NCBI GenBank assembly: GCA_036501345.1
Contig: DASYAN010000511.1
Span: 1-5,688, forward strand
From: DASYAN01 sp036501345
GTDB taxonomy: Bacteria; Chloroflexota; Ktedonobacteria; Ktedonobacterales; Ktedonobacteraceae
Length of the DNA stretch: 5,688 nucleotides
Direction of reading: 5' to 3'
Of this stretch, positions 1-5,119 are shown one piece after another. The notes under the pieces are model-generated. The model saw only the letters and a program-made list of their open reading frames with translations. It had not been told where the DNA came from and searched no databases. Position numbers and translations under genes: made by a program. Each line of letters begins with the position of its first letter. Position 1 is the first letter of the stretch.

Positions 1-1294
1 TATGCCCGGCTGTCTGATGGCTCTAGCCCGCCTGAACATTCCCAGCGTATTTGTCTACGGCGGCACTATCCTCCCCGGCGTCTGCAAAGGTCAGGACGTT
101 GATATCGTCAGTGTCTTTGAAGCAGTTGGACAGTACAGTGCAGGCAAAATCAATCGTGCACAATTGCACGAGGTGGAGGTCTGTGCTATTCCTGGCGCTG
201 GCTCATGTGGTGGCATGTATACGGCTAACACGATGGCCTCAGCTATCGAAGCCCTTGGCATGACTCTGCCCGGCAGCTCATCGATGCCAGCCGTGACATC
301 GCGCAAGGCCGAGGACTGCTACAATGCTGGTCAGGCCCTTGTTCGCTTGGTTGAACGCCAGATCACGCCCCGCGATATTCTGACCAAAACGGCTTTCGAG
401 AATGCAATTGCGCTAGTCATGGCCCTGGGTGGCTCTACCAACGCCGTATTACACCTGATCGCGATTGCCCGTCAGATCGACGTTCCGCTCACCATCGACG
501 ACTTCACCCGCATCGGCGAGCGCGTTCCGCACTTGGCAGACCTCAAGCCCGGCGGGCGCTATGTTATGGCAGACTTGGATCGCATCGGCGGTACCCAGGC
601 TGTATTGAAACTGCTGCTCAAGGCAGGCCTTATCAACGGTGATGCTCTGACCGTCACAGGCAAGACATTAGCAGAGAACCTAGAGTCCGCTCCCGATCTG
701 GCACCAGAACAGAAGGTCGTTATGCCACTGGAGCAGCCATTGCATCCCTCCGGTCCACTGGTGATTCTTAAAGGTAATCTGGCACCTGAGGGAGCGGTAT
801 GTAAGATCGCAGGTCTGAAAAGCACCAGCCATCGCGGCCCCGCCAAGGTCTTCAACTCTGAGGAAGAGACCTTCGATGCTATTATGAACCACAAGATCAC
901 CCATGGTGATGTCGTGGTTATTCGCTACGAAGGTCCCAAGGGAGGTCCGGGCATGCGCGAAATGCTGGCCGTCACCGCTGCACTGGTTGGACAGGGTTAC
1001 GGCGAGACCGTTGGTCTGATCACCGATGGGCGTTTCTCGGGCGGCACACACGGTATGGTCGTTGGGCACATTGCCCCCGAAGCCCAGATAGGTGGACCGA
1101 TTGCTATCATCCAGGAAGGCGATATCATTACCATCGACGCCGACAAAAATGAACTGTCGATCGAACTGAGCGATCAAGAGATCGCCCACCGCCTGCAAAG
1201 CTGGCGAGCACCGGAGCCTCACTATAAGAGAGGCGTCATTGCAAAGTATGCCAAGCTGGTTGCTTCTGCATCAGAAGGAGCTATTACAGACTAA
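1..1294 (+). CDS. ilvD: Dihydroxy-acid dehydratase, 5'-truncated by the window edge
   Basis: IlvD dehydrates 2,3-dihydroxy-isovalerate and 2,3-dihydroxy-3-methylvalerate to the 2-keto acids that precede valine, leucine and isoleucine; it is a cytoplasmic Fe-S enzyme. About 430 residues are present against roughly 560 for the family, so some 130 N-terminal residues lie outside the window. The visible part opens at MPG, the end of the family's CDK-x-MPG iron-sulfur motif, so the first ATG here is internal and not the start. Other signatures (numbered from that Met): GAGSCGGMYTANTM at 65-78 with Cys69 as the expected cluster ligand, GGSTNAVLHL at 143-152, GPKGGPGMRE at 311-320, and TDGRFSGGTHG at 341-351, whose Ser346 matches the proposed catalytic base. 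The C-terminus is complete and ends in TAA at 1292-1294. No frameshift is visible. Downstream it converges on a minus-strand gene across a long hairpin. Identity is secure. Confidence 0.97.
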   Translation, partial: MPGCLMALARLNIPSVFVYGGTILPGVCKGQDVDIVSVFEAVGQYSAGKINRAQLHEVEVCAIPGAGSCGGMYTANTMASAIEALGMTLPGSSSMPAVTSRKAEDCYNAGQALVRLVERQITPRDILTKTAFENAIALVMALGGSTNAVLHLIAIARQIDVPLTIDDFTRIGERVPHLADLKPGGRYVMADLDRIGGTQAVLKLLLKAGLINGDALTVTGKTLAENLESAPDLAPEQKVVMPLEQPLHPSGPLVILKGNLAPEGAVCKIAGLKSTSHRGPAKVFNSEEETFDAIMNHKITHGDVVVIRYEGPKGGPGMREMLAVTAALVGQGYGETVGLITDGRFSGGTHGMVVGHIAPEAQIGGPIAIIQEGDIITIDADKNELSIELSDQEIAHRLQSWRAPEPHYKRGVIAKYAKLVASASEGAITD

Positions 1295-1326
1295 ATTGCA
1301 ATAGCTCTCGTTCTCTTTAAATGCAT

Positions 1327-1366
1327 ATGGCACTCCGCAGAAATTGAAATTTCTGCGGAGTGCCAT
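1327..1366. terminator. Perfect 18-bp hairpin between convergent genes, probable bidirectional terminator
   Basis: Arms 1327-1344 and 1349-1366 are exact reverse complements and enclose a TGAA loop. The hairpin starts 33 nt after the ilvD stop and ends 7 nt from the stop of the minus-strand small gene, the position expected of a shared terminator. Neither side carries a clear U-tract, so it is not a textbook intrinsic terminator; it may act as a transcript 3'-end stabiliser, or be a repeat element instead. The structure is certain, the function inferred. Confidence 0.55.
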
Positions 1367-1372
1367 TGATAT

Positions 1373-1609
1373 CTAGGGCAGCCAAGTGTTACAGGCTCGC
1401 GTGTAAGCAACATTTACACACTGTGTAAGCATTTCGCTTCTATGGTGGTAGAAATATACAGTTGCAATGATAAGTACACAAAATAACAAAAAATCAAATA
1501 GTATCGAAATATATTTCTTCCACGATAGATAAACTGAAAGTCTTTTTTCAGTGGAAGAATCGTTAAGCGTCTCTGAGTGCCTTGCTTTCTCGATAGTGAT
1601 AGACATCAT
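1373..1609 (-). CDS. Small single-pass membrane protein, unknown function
   Basis: A 78-residue protein I do not recognise. Residues 1-33 are polar and contain basic residues (KR, KK). One hydrophobic segment spans about 34-54 (ISILFDFLLFCVLIIATVYF). A short tail of about 24 residues holds two cysteines, Cys64 and Cys73. By the positive-inside rule the N-terminus should be cytoplasmic and the two-Cys tail outside, where a disulfide could form. Support for a real gene: an AAGGAG ribosome binding site lies just upstream (1614-1619), a promoter-like pair stands before it (1635-1664), and the stop codon abuts the hairpin shared with ilvD. Two ATGs occur in tandem; the second (1606) has the better 7-nt spacing, so the true protein may be 77 residues. 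No homology is claimed. The ORF could still be spurious, as it is short. Confidence 0.5.
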   Translation of the reverse strand: MMSITIEKARHSETLNDSSTEKRLSVYLSWKKYISILFDFLLFCVLIIATVYFYHHRSEMLTQCVNVAYTRACNTWLP

Positions 1610-1613
1610 GCTT

Positions 1614-1619
1614 CTCCTT
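1614..1619 (-). promoter_or_regulatory. Ribosome binding site of the small membrane protein gene
   Basis: AAGGAG on the minus strand lies 4 nt before the first ATG (1609) and 7 nt before the second (1606). It is the main reason to regard the downstream ORF as translated, and it slightly favours the second ATG. Confidence 0.55.
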
Positions 1620-1634
1620 CCATAGAAATATTAC

Positions 1635-1664
1635 GCCATATCGATATAGTAGCTGTAGTGTCAA
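1635..1664 (-). promoter_or_regulatory. Candidate sigma-70-type promoter of the small membrane protein gene
   Basis: On the minus strand, TTGACA (1664-1659, a perfect -35) is followed after 18 nt by TATGGC (1640-1635), a weak -10. The predicted transcript would start near 1628 and reach the AAGGAG site within about ten bases. The -10 match is poor, so confidence is modest. Confidence 0.4.
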
Positions 1665-1716
1665 GCTTCCTGCTCATGAGTCAGATAGTCATCGATGTCT
1701 GTAATAAGCTGAGCGC

Positions 1717-1754
1717 AAAAAAAGACCAGACTCGCCGTCGTAACAAGTCTGGTC
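1717..1754 (-). terminator. Rho-independent terminator, minus strand
   Basis: GACCAGACT (1724-1732) pairs perfectly with AGTCTGGTC (1746-1754) around a 13-nt loop. Read on the minus strand the hairpin runs straight into seven T residues (complement of A 1717-1723). It would stop transcription arriving from the SRPBCC gene or from the spacer at 1755-2006, and lies about 50 bp upstream of the promoter proposed for the small membrane protein gene. Confidence 0.75.
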
Positions 1755-2006
1755 GCATGCCTCTAAAAACTAACCTGTGCGAGTAACAGCCGCGTCCTCA
1801 CCGAAAGGGAAGAAGCACGATGAGAGTATGCCTGATGAGTGGATGCGACACAATGCCAAGTACAGGTAATCTAGCAGACAGCTAGCCACAAGCGTGTGTT
1901 GATGGTGATATGAACCTCCTGTGTTGATCTCCCATTCTACAAAAAGCTTATTGGCAAAGTTGTCCCCAAGTAGCTACAGTTCTCTTTCCAATATCTCTAC
2001 TCAAGC
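1755..2006. other. Gene-less spacer between two minus-strand terminator candidates
   Basis: No convincing coding region. The minus strand carries AGGAGG (complement of 1915-1920) but no ATG, GTG or TTG at a usable distance. The plus strand has a 21-codon ORF (1820-1885) with no good ribosome binding site. Two imperfect tandem 13-mers, GATGAGAGTATGC (1819-1831) and GATGAGTGGATGC (1834-1846), and a repeated TGTGTTGAT (1895-1903, 1920-1928) are visible. Because a terminator stands at each end, a minus-strand small RNA is possible but unproven. Confidence 0.4.
1941..1975 (-). terminator. Weak intrinsic terminator after the SRPBCC gene
   Basis: On the minus strand AGCT (1975-1972) and TTGG (1969-1966) pair with CCAA (1954-1951) and AGCT (1948-1945) around an 11-nt loop, with a 2x2 mismatch between the two 4-bp helices. 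A run of T (complement of 1941-1945) follows. It lies about 30 nt after the stop codon at 2007, the right place, but the stem is weak. Confidence 0.4.
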
Positions 2007-2579
2007 CTACTCCCGCTTACGTTTGCTGATCAGGTATAACCCATAAGCGCTGGCTGCTGCTGCACCTACCATTACGATGGTGGGTGCTAGAGTCTCTGGC
2101 TTTCTGACCACCACAGCCCCATCCCGCTTCTCAGCAGGCACAACTTCTAATTCAAGCATAGCGAGCATCTGATCATAAATACGATGCAATGCCAAAGGTG
2201 CAAATGTGCGCTCAAAGAAACCACCAACGCCAGAACTACCCTGCCATTCCGTCGTCACCTGTACACGTGTCTGGCGCCCATTATCCTGAGGGGAGAGCTT
2301 CCACGTGGTCACCAGAGACGAATTGCGATCTCTTTCCATTAGTTCCTTGCCTCTTACCACTTCATCCACACGCATGCGATATGCACGTTCACGATTGGCC
2401 GCACGTAAACGATAGCTCACTACAGTGCCAGACCCTTGTCCACCGTTCTCTACCTTATAATCCAGAAAATTCGGTGTCAAAATCAATGGACGTTTAGTCT
2501 TATAATCGGCTAGTGCTGTATAAACAGCCTCAGGACTAGCGGGAATGGTGCGCTCACTTTTCACAAACACTTGGCTCAT
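2007..2579 (-). CDS. SRPBCC-fold (polyketide cyclase/dehydrase-like) protein with C-terminal membrane anchor
   Basis: A 190-residue protein. Residues 3-145 fit the START/Bet v1-like SRPBCC fold: a first strand leading into an amphipathic helix (KSERTIPASPEAVYTALADY, 7-26), then alternating strands (VVSYRLRA 53-60, RAYRMRVDEV 65-74, TRVQVTTEW 104-112), and a long closing helix (FFERTFAPLALHRIYDQML, 121-139). Such folds enclose a hydrophobic cavity for lipids or other apolar ligands; no ligand can be named here. Residues about 166-185 form one hydrophobic segment rich in small residues, followed by SKRKRE. There is no signal peptide, so the domain is probably cytoplasmic and tail-anchored to the membrane. 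The ATG at 2579 was chosen because GAGGA precedes it by 5 nt; the in-frame GTG at 2591 overlaps that site and is less likely. The upstream gene on the same strand is 121 bp away. No clear promoter was seen in that gap, so co-transcription is possible. Confidence 0.85.
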   Translation of the reverse strand: MSQVFVKSERTIPASPEAVYTALADYKTKRPLILTPNFLDYKVENGGQGSGTVVSYRLRAANRERAYRMRVDEVVRGKELMERDRNSSLVTTWKLSPQDNGRQTRVQVTTEWQGSSGVGGFFERTFAPLALHRIYDQMLAMLELEVVPAEKRDGAVVVRKPETLAPTIVMVGAAAASAYGLYLISKRKRE

Positions 2580-2584
2580 TAGTT

Positions 2585-2589
2585 TCCTC
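2585..2589 (-). promoter_or_regulatory. Ribosome binding site fixing the start of the SRPBCC gene
   Basis: GAGGA on the minus strand is 5 nt upstream of the ATG at 2579. Since the alternative GTG start (2591-2589) overlaps this site, the ATG is preferred. Confidence 0.6.
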
Positions 2590-2700
2590 ACGATCTATCC
2601 TATGTCGGATCTAGTACCTATCTATGTGCAATAGCTAGCAAACTTTCCTTTATCTACTAGTTACAGGATACCACGAACAGAGAAGTAAAGAAGTACTCTT

Positions 2701-3729
2701 TTATTGGTACATAACCATCAAGGGAGATGGATTAAGTGCCAGCACATCGCTAGGTGACATCAACGGATTGTCCTGCTTATAAAACAGCTTCATACCAGGA
2801 TACTGGATCAGTTGTTGTTGATCGAAGACTCGATAATCATCGATCTTTTCACCCGGCGAGCCAAAACCATCTACGCAAGTCACCAGTTCAACACCGGGTT
2901 TGAGCTTAATATTTTGCCAGTCGGGAAGCATCTCTTTGAGGAATTGGTGAATTATCAGGATCTTCGGTGGCAAATGCTGACTCATCACCAGATTTGAGAG
3001 CTTGTCGATTGCCCAGTTGATCTCAGCAGCAGTCATATGCCCAAAGACTTGGTCAGGAATTGCTCCAGGAGGCATATCGAACTCAGGGTCCAGCGCCAGA
3101 TCAACACCGGGCTGCTGCAAATAGGGCCAGACCTGGTTAACCTCATTTTGCACAGTACTATGTCCGACCTGCATATCAAAGAAAAATAATGCATGATTGC
3201 TATTTGCCAGGGTAATATAATGCTCAATGGAAGCAGCAGGCATACGATAGACCCAACTGCCATCGTTCATCGGCCTAGACTGTACCACGGGAGTCACATA
3301 GTCAAGCGCCGGGATAACCGGATGCTTCGGATCTAGCTCAGCATACGCATTAGCCTGTCCATTGAGTTCGGCAATCAGATCAGCATCTCCATACTGACCA
3401 ATTGGCCCCATTTCCGTCGATAGCGGGTTCCCGTAGAAAATAACAAGGCGGTGAGTAGGCAGGTTAGCAAACCACATCCAACCATCAGGACCTTGCAATT
3501 GACGTGAGAAATCCATCTCTTTCATGGCCACTGCACTAACGAGAGATAGATCATCTTGCTGTGGTATTGTATGTGATTTAGACAAGCCTGTGTGAGTCTG
3601 TCTCATAGAGAAGATTGACAATCCACTCATACTATCTGGGAAGAATAACGAGGTAATCATCAGTACTAGAGGGAACCAAACAAAGCTAACCAGACTCAAA
3701 TGACGTCGTATACCTCGGTGTTTACTCAT
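2701..3729 (-). CDS. Membrane-anchored extracytoplasmic protein with TIM-barrel-like motifs, function unknown
   Basis: A 342-residue protein. The N-terminus is basic (KHRGIRRH, 3-10) and is followed by a hydrophobic stretch at 11-30 without a lipobox cysteine, so it looks like a signal anchor; the rest should face outside. After a low-complexity linker (about 31-75) the domain shows hydrophobic strands, several ending in polar residues: VIFYGNP (96-102), IPALDYVTP (139-147), FFFDMQVGHS (182-191), VDLALDPEFD (209-218), KILIIHQF (256-263), VELVTCVDGFG (280-290). This spacing is typical of a (beta/alpha)8 barrel with active-site residues at strand ends, as in glycoside-hydrolase-like enzymes. 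Asp185, His190, Asp214, Glu216, His261 and Asp287 are candidate catalytic or ligand residues. I recall similar uncharacterised exported proteins in actinobacteria but cannot name a family. The start is supported by AAGGA at 3734-3738, 4 nt before the ATG, and by a promoter about 90 nt upstream. The substrate is unknown; the cell-surface location is inference. Confidence 0.85.
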   Translation of the reverse strand: MSKHRGIRRHLSLVSFVWFPLVLMITSLFFPDSMSGLSIFSMRQTHTGLSKSHTIPQQDDLSLVSAVAMKEMDFSRQLQGPDGWMWFANLPTHRLVIFYGNPLSTEMGPIGQYGDADLIAELNGQANAYAELDPKHPVIPALDYVTPVVQSRPMNDGSWVYRMPAASIEHYITLANSNHALFFFDMQVGHSTVQNEVNQVWPYLQQPGVDLALDPEFDMPPGAIPDQVFGHMTAAEINWAIDKLSNLVMSQHLPPKILIIHQFLKEMLPDWQNIKLKPGVELVTCVDGFGSPGEKIDDYRVFDQQQLIQYPGMKLFYKQDNPLMSPSDVLALNPSPLMVMYQ

Positions 3730-3823
3730 CTATTCCTTGTCAAGAACACTCTCTTCTTAATTTATTATGGCATTTTTTCACGTCACAGCTATACGAGCAG
3801 CTCTTAACCTACCTGCTAAGAAC

Positions 3824-3852
3824 AGTATATGCTAAGCAAGCCAGTGTTTCAA
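3824..3852 (-). promoter_or_regulatory. Sigma-70-type promoter for the TIM-barrel-like protein gene
   Basis: On the minus strand TTGAAA (3852-3847) and TATACT (3829-3824) each match five of six consensus bases, with the ideal 17-nt spacer. The start point would be near 3817, giving a leader of about 88 nt before the ATG at 3729. It is the best promoter match in the window outside T-box control. Confidence 0.65.
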
Positions 3853-3905
3853 GAGTTTCTCTACCAATACAATCGGGCTCAATTGAACATTTCGCTAGGC
3901 AATTC

Positions 3906-3932
3906 ATCAATCAAAAGCATCTTTTGATTGAT
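3906..3932. repeat. Perfect 12-bp inverted repeat, possible operator
   Basis: ATCAATCAAAAG (3906-3917) and CTTTTGATTGAT (3921-3932) are exact reverse complements around a CAT centre. No T-run follows on either strand, so it does not look like a terminator. Its centre lies roughly 100 bp upstream of the start point proposed for the minus-strand gene at 2701-3729, compatible with a regulator site. Structure certain, function inferred. Confidence 0.5.
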
Positions 3933-4075
3933 TAGACAATAAAATAATAAAATAATATATAGAAAATATTTTAGCGTGGAAATAGCATATATTGCCTTTT
4001 CTATTTTATTTAGCTAATAATAAAGTCTTTTTAGCATTTTTAAAGCATTTTTGCTACTTTTTGCTCATTCCAAAG
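3933..4075. other. AT-rich island with phased T-tracts
   Basis: About 80% A+T by hand count, clearly above its surroundings. It contains two tandem copies of AATAAAAT (3938-3953), a palindrome AAAATATTTT (3963-3972), and four T5 tracts at 4028-4032, 4037-4041, 4048-4052 and 4058-4062, spaced 9-11 bp. Tracts repeated at the helical period are expected to bend DNA. No gene starts cleanly here. A plus-strand promoter-like pair (TTGCCT 3992-3997, AATAAT 4016-4021) is present but could be chance in such sequence. Confidence 0.55.
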
Positions 4076-4312
4076 ACAAGCATAAACCACCACCGTTCCG
4101 GCTAGTGGAATTTTTACCCAACTTTCTAAGTCGGCAGGTAAATCTGCCGTCGAATCAAGAGCGCTTATTTGTGCTGTGTTGCTACAAGCAGGCACTATTT
4201 GCTCATCACATATATGCGGGACATAAAGAAAGAAGTCCTGTTGAGATAGCAATTGATGGCTCATGACATCCGCTTTCTTACGCTTGACAGCGATACTTGC
4301 GTACCTGTTCAA
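4040..4312 (-). CDS. Doubtful small ORF, hypothetical
   Basis: A 90-codon ORF from a TTG start, or 74 codons from the ATG at 4264. It has no recognisable Shine-Dalgarno site for either start and no recognised family. A mildly hydrophobic segment lies near the C-terminus (WVKIPLAGTVVVYACLW, 65-81). The region is less AT-rich than its flanks, as a gene or gene remnant might be, but the opposite strand is also open over much the same span (4051-4266), which weakens the case. It is kept only as a possibility. Confidence 0.17.
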   Translation of the reverse strand: MNRYASIAVKRKKADVMSHQLLSQQDFFLYVPHICDEQIVPACSNTAQISALDSTADLPADLESWVKIPLAGTVVVYACLWNEQKVAKML

Positions 4313-4442
4313 CTCACAATGCCAGTAAAGCTCTGACTATCCGAAAGTACTGAAAACTTGCTAATCAATTCTCAACTTGAGTACAGTTAAGAATATAGAA
4401 TGGTAATCAATAGGGTGACATCTTATCTTAGTGATTTTAACA

Positions 4443-4532
4443 GTAGTGCTCACTTGGGAATGATAGCCCTGCTTACGGGTGTAACGATGTAGAGATGCTG
4501 CTCTACAATGTCATTCCCTTTGTGACCACTAC
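4443..4532. repeat. 90-bp inverted-repeat element, foldable into a three-way junction
   Basis: The ends are imperfect inverted repeats: GTAGTG (4443-4448) pairs with CACTAC (4527-4532), then, after one C/C mismatch, TCAC (4450-4453) pairs with GTGA (4522-4525). After a small T-rich internal loop, GGGAATGA (4456-4463) pairs with TCATTCCC (4511-4518). Inside are two more hairpins: a short one, GCCC/GGGT (4466-4469 with 4477-4480), and a 7-bp one, TGTAGAG/CTCTACA (4488-4494 with 4501-4507). All helices are compatible. The layout suits either a structured RNA or a small non-autonomous mobile element (MITE). No clear target-site duplication flanks it, no open reading frame is inside, and it matches no riboswitch class I know. 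Confidence 0.55.
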
Positions 4533-4766
4533 GAAGTTATACATCCAGGTCTGCCTGTACATTGAACCAGCTCATAGAAGATCTCAATAGTTTAACGATA
4601 CAGACATAACGAAGATGTCCCCCTAATTATTAATGCTATACAGTTCTGTTTTGTTTCATTGAGTTCATGGGAATAATTTCCCAATCCACCTAGTCAACAA
4701 TCAGACCAGCTTTTCAAAGAACTTCGACACTAGTATAAGCAAACTAAAACGATTACTAGCAAATCT
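4533..4766. other. Gene-less spacer upstream of thrS control region
   Basis: No coding region with a ribosome binding site is visible on either strand; GGAGG on the minus strand (near 4774) leads only to a ten-codon TTG frame. A small dyad TGGGAA-TAAT-TTCCCA (4668-4683) could be a protein-binding site. Otherwise nothing recognisable. Confidence 0.5.
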
Positions 4767-4816
4767 GATGGCCTCCAAAGCCCTTTACTTTGTCTCGCCA
4801 TCTATGTTATCATAGA
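4767..4816. repeat. Two adjacent dyads over the thrS promoter
   Basis: Dyad 1: GATGGC (4767-4772) with GCCATC (4797-4802), enclosing CAAAG (4776-4780) with CTTTG (4788-4792). Dyad 2: TCTATG (4801-4806) with CATAGA (4811-4816) around TTAT. They cover the proposed -35 and -10 elements, so an operator is conceivable. The pairings are exact but short. Confidence 0.4.
4784..4813 (+). promoter_or_regulatory. Candidate promoter of the thrS T-box transcript
   Basis: TTTACT (4784-4789, four of six) and TATCAT (4808-4813, five of six) are separated by 18 nt, giving a start near 4820 and a leader of about 300 nt. An alternative pair, TTGTCT (4790-4795) with TAGACT (4813-4818) at 17 nt, would shift the start by about five bases. 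The position, shortly before the T-box stem I, is as expected. Confidence 0.4.
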
Positions 4817-4872
4817 CTAAATTATTCAATAGATTATAGCGACGTTCACGCGAGACACATTCCTTCCCATCG

Positions 4873-5095
4873 ACAGACAGAGAAAATGCATCGGCGGCTG
4901 AGAGTGCTTTTGATCGGCAAGAAGTGAATACCCCTCGCTCAGTCTGTACTCAGCCAGCAAAGTACACGTCTCAACCACGTTAGCGGTTACCATGAGCGCG
5001 TCTTTCTTCTTTAGAGGATGAGAACGCGGAAGCAGGGTGGAACCACGAAGAGATTGTCAACCTTTTCGTCCCAAGGGGGATGGAAAGGTTTTTTT
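4873..5095 (+). promoter_or_regulatory. T-box riboswitch (tRNA-Thr sensing leader) of thrS
   Basis: The leader binds tRNA-Thr and lets transcription through when the tRNA is uncharged. Visible parts: the stem I base, ACAGAC (4873-4878) with GTCTGT (4942-4947), continued by GAG/CTC (4880-4882, 4938-4940); a distal stem (4883-4890 with 4905-4911) whose loop contains GGCTGAGAG; and the specifier region GTGAATACC, where GAA plus one base precedes ACC (4930-4932), a Thr codon matching anticodon GGU. Stem III is 4997-5009 with 5014-5028 and two single-base bulges. The T-box core AGGGTGGAACCACG is at 5034-5047. In the antiterminator GGG (5035-5037) pairs with CCC (5070-5072) and ACGAA (5045-5049) with TTCGT (5065-5069), leaving the classical 7-nt bulge TGGAACC. 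The bulge TGGA would pair with a tRNA ending UCCA, predicting discriminator U. Core and antiterminator are certain; stem I details are by eye. Confidence 0.93.
5059..5095 (+). terminator. T-box regulated intrinsic terminator
   Basis: A 14-bp stem (5059-5072 with 5077-5090, two G-T wobbles) closes an AAGG loop and runs into a T-tract (to 5095). Its 5' arm contains bases 5065-5072, which are also the 3' arm of the antiterminator, so the two structures exclude each other, as the T-box mechanism requires. Confidence 0.92.
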
Positions 5096-5105
5096 GTTGT
5101 TATAT

Positions 5106-5112
5106 AAGGAGG
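5106..5112 (+). promoter_or_regulatory. Ribosome binding site of thrS
   Basis: AAGGAGG lies 7 nt upstream of the ATG at 5120. An in-frame TAA at 5105-5107 overlaps it and rules out any longer N-terminus, which matters because the protein lacks the usual first domain. Confidence 0.9.
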
Positions 5113-5119
5113 TTTTTGC

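Noticed and set aside
680..1222. Long minus-strand ORF opposite ilvD
   Set aside because: It is antisense to highly conserved ilvD motifs and has no recognisable protein features; it reflects the codon use of ilvD.
1577..1786. 69-codon plus-strand ORF
   Set aside because: GTG start without a ribosome binding site. It overlaps the start and promoter of the better supported minus-strand gene and runs through a minus-strand terminator.
1832..1846. CTGATGAG, the core of a hammerhead ribozyme
   Set aside because: No CGAAAC follows (CGACAC instead). A permuted reading using the CGAAA at 1802-1806 gives only about four pairs in stem II and no stem III.
1915..1920. AGGAGG on the minus strand as a ribosome binding site
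   Set aside because: No start codon within 5-12 nt. The nearest GTG frame is far downstream and gives an unremarkable peptide of under 40 residues.
3739..3744. TTGACA on the minus strand just before the ATG at 3729
   Set aside because: A matching -10 would fall inside the coding region and none is present. A better promoter lies further upstream at 3824-3852.
4051..4266. 71-codon plus-strand ORF starting with TTG
   Set aside because: No Shine-Dalgarno site, no recognised family, and it overlaps an equally doubtful ORF on the other strand.
4284..4289. TTGACA on the plus strand as a promoter -35
   Set aside because: No acceptable -10 element at 16-18 nt and no gene downstream.
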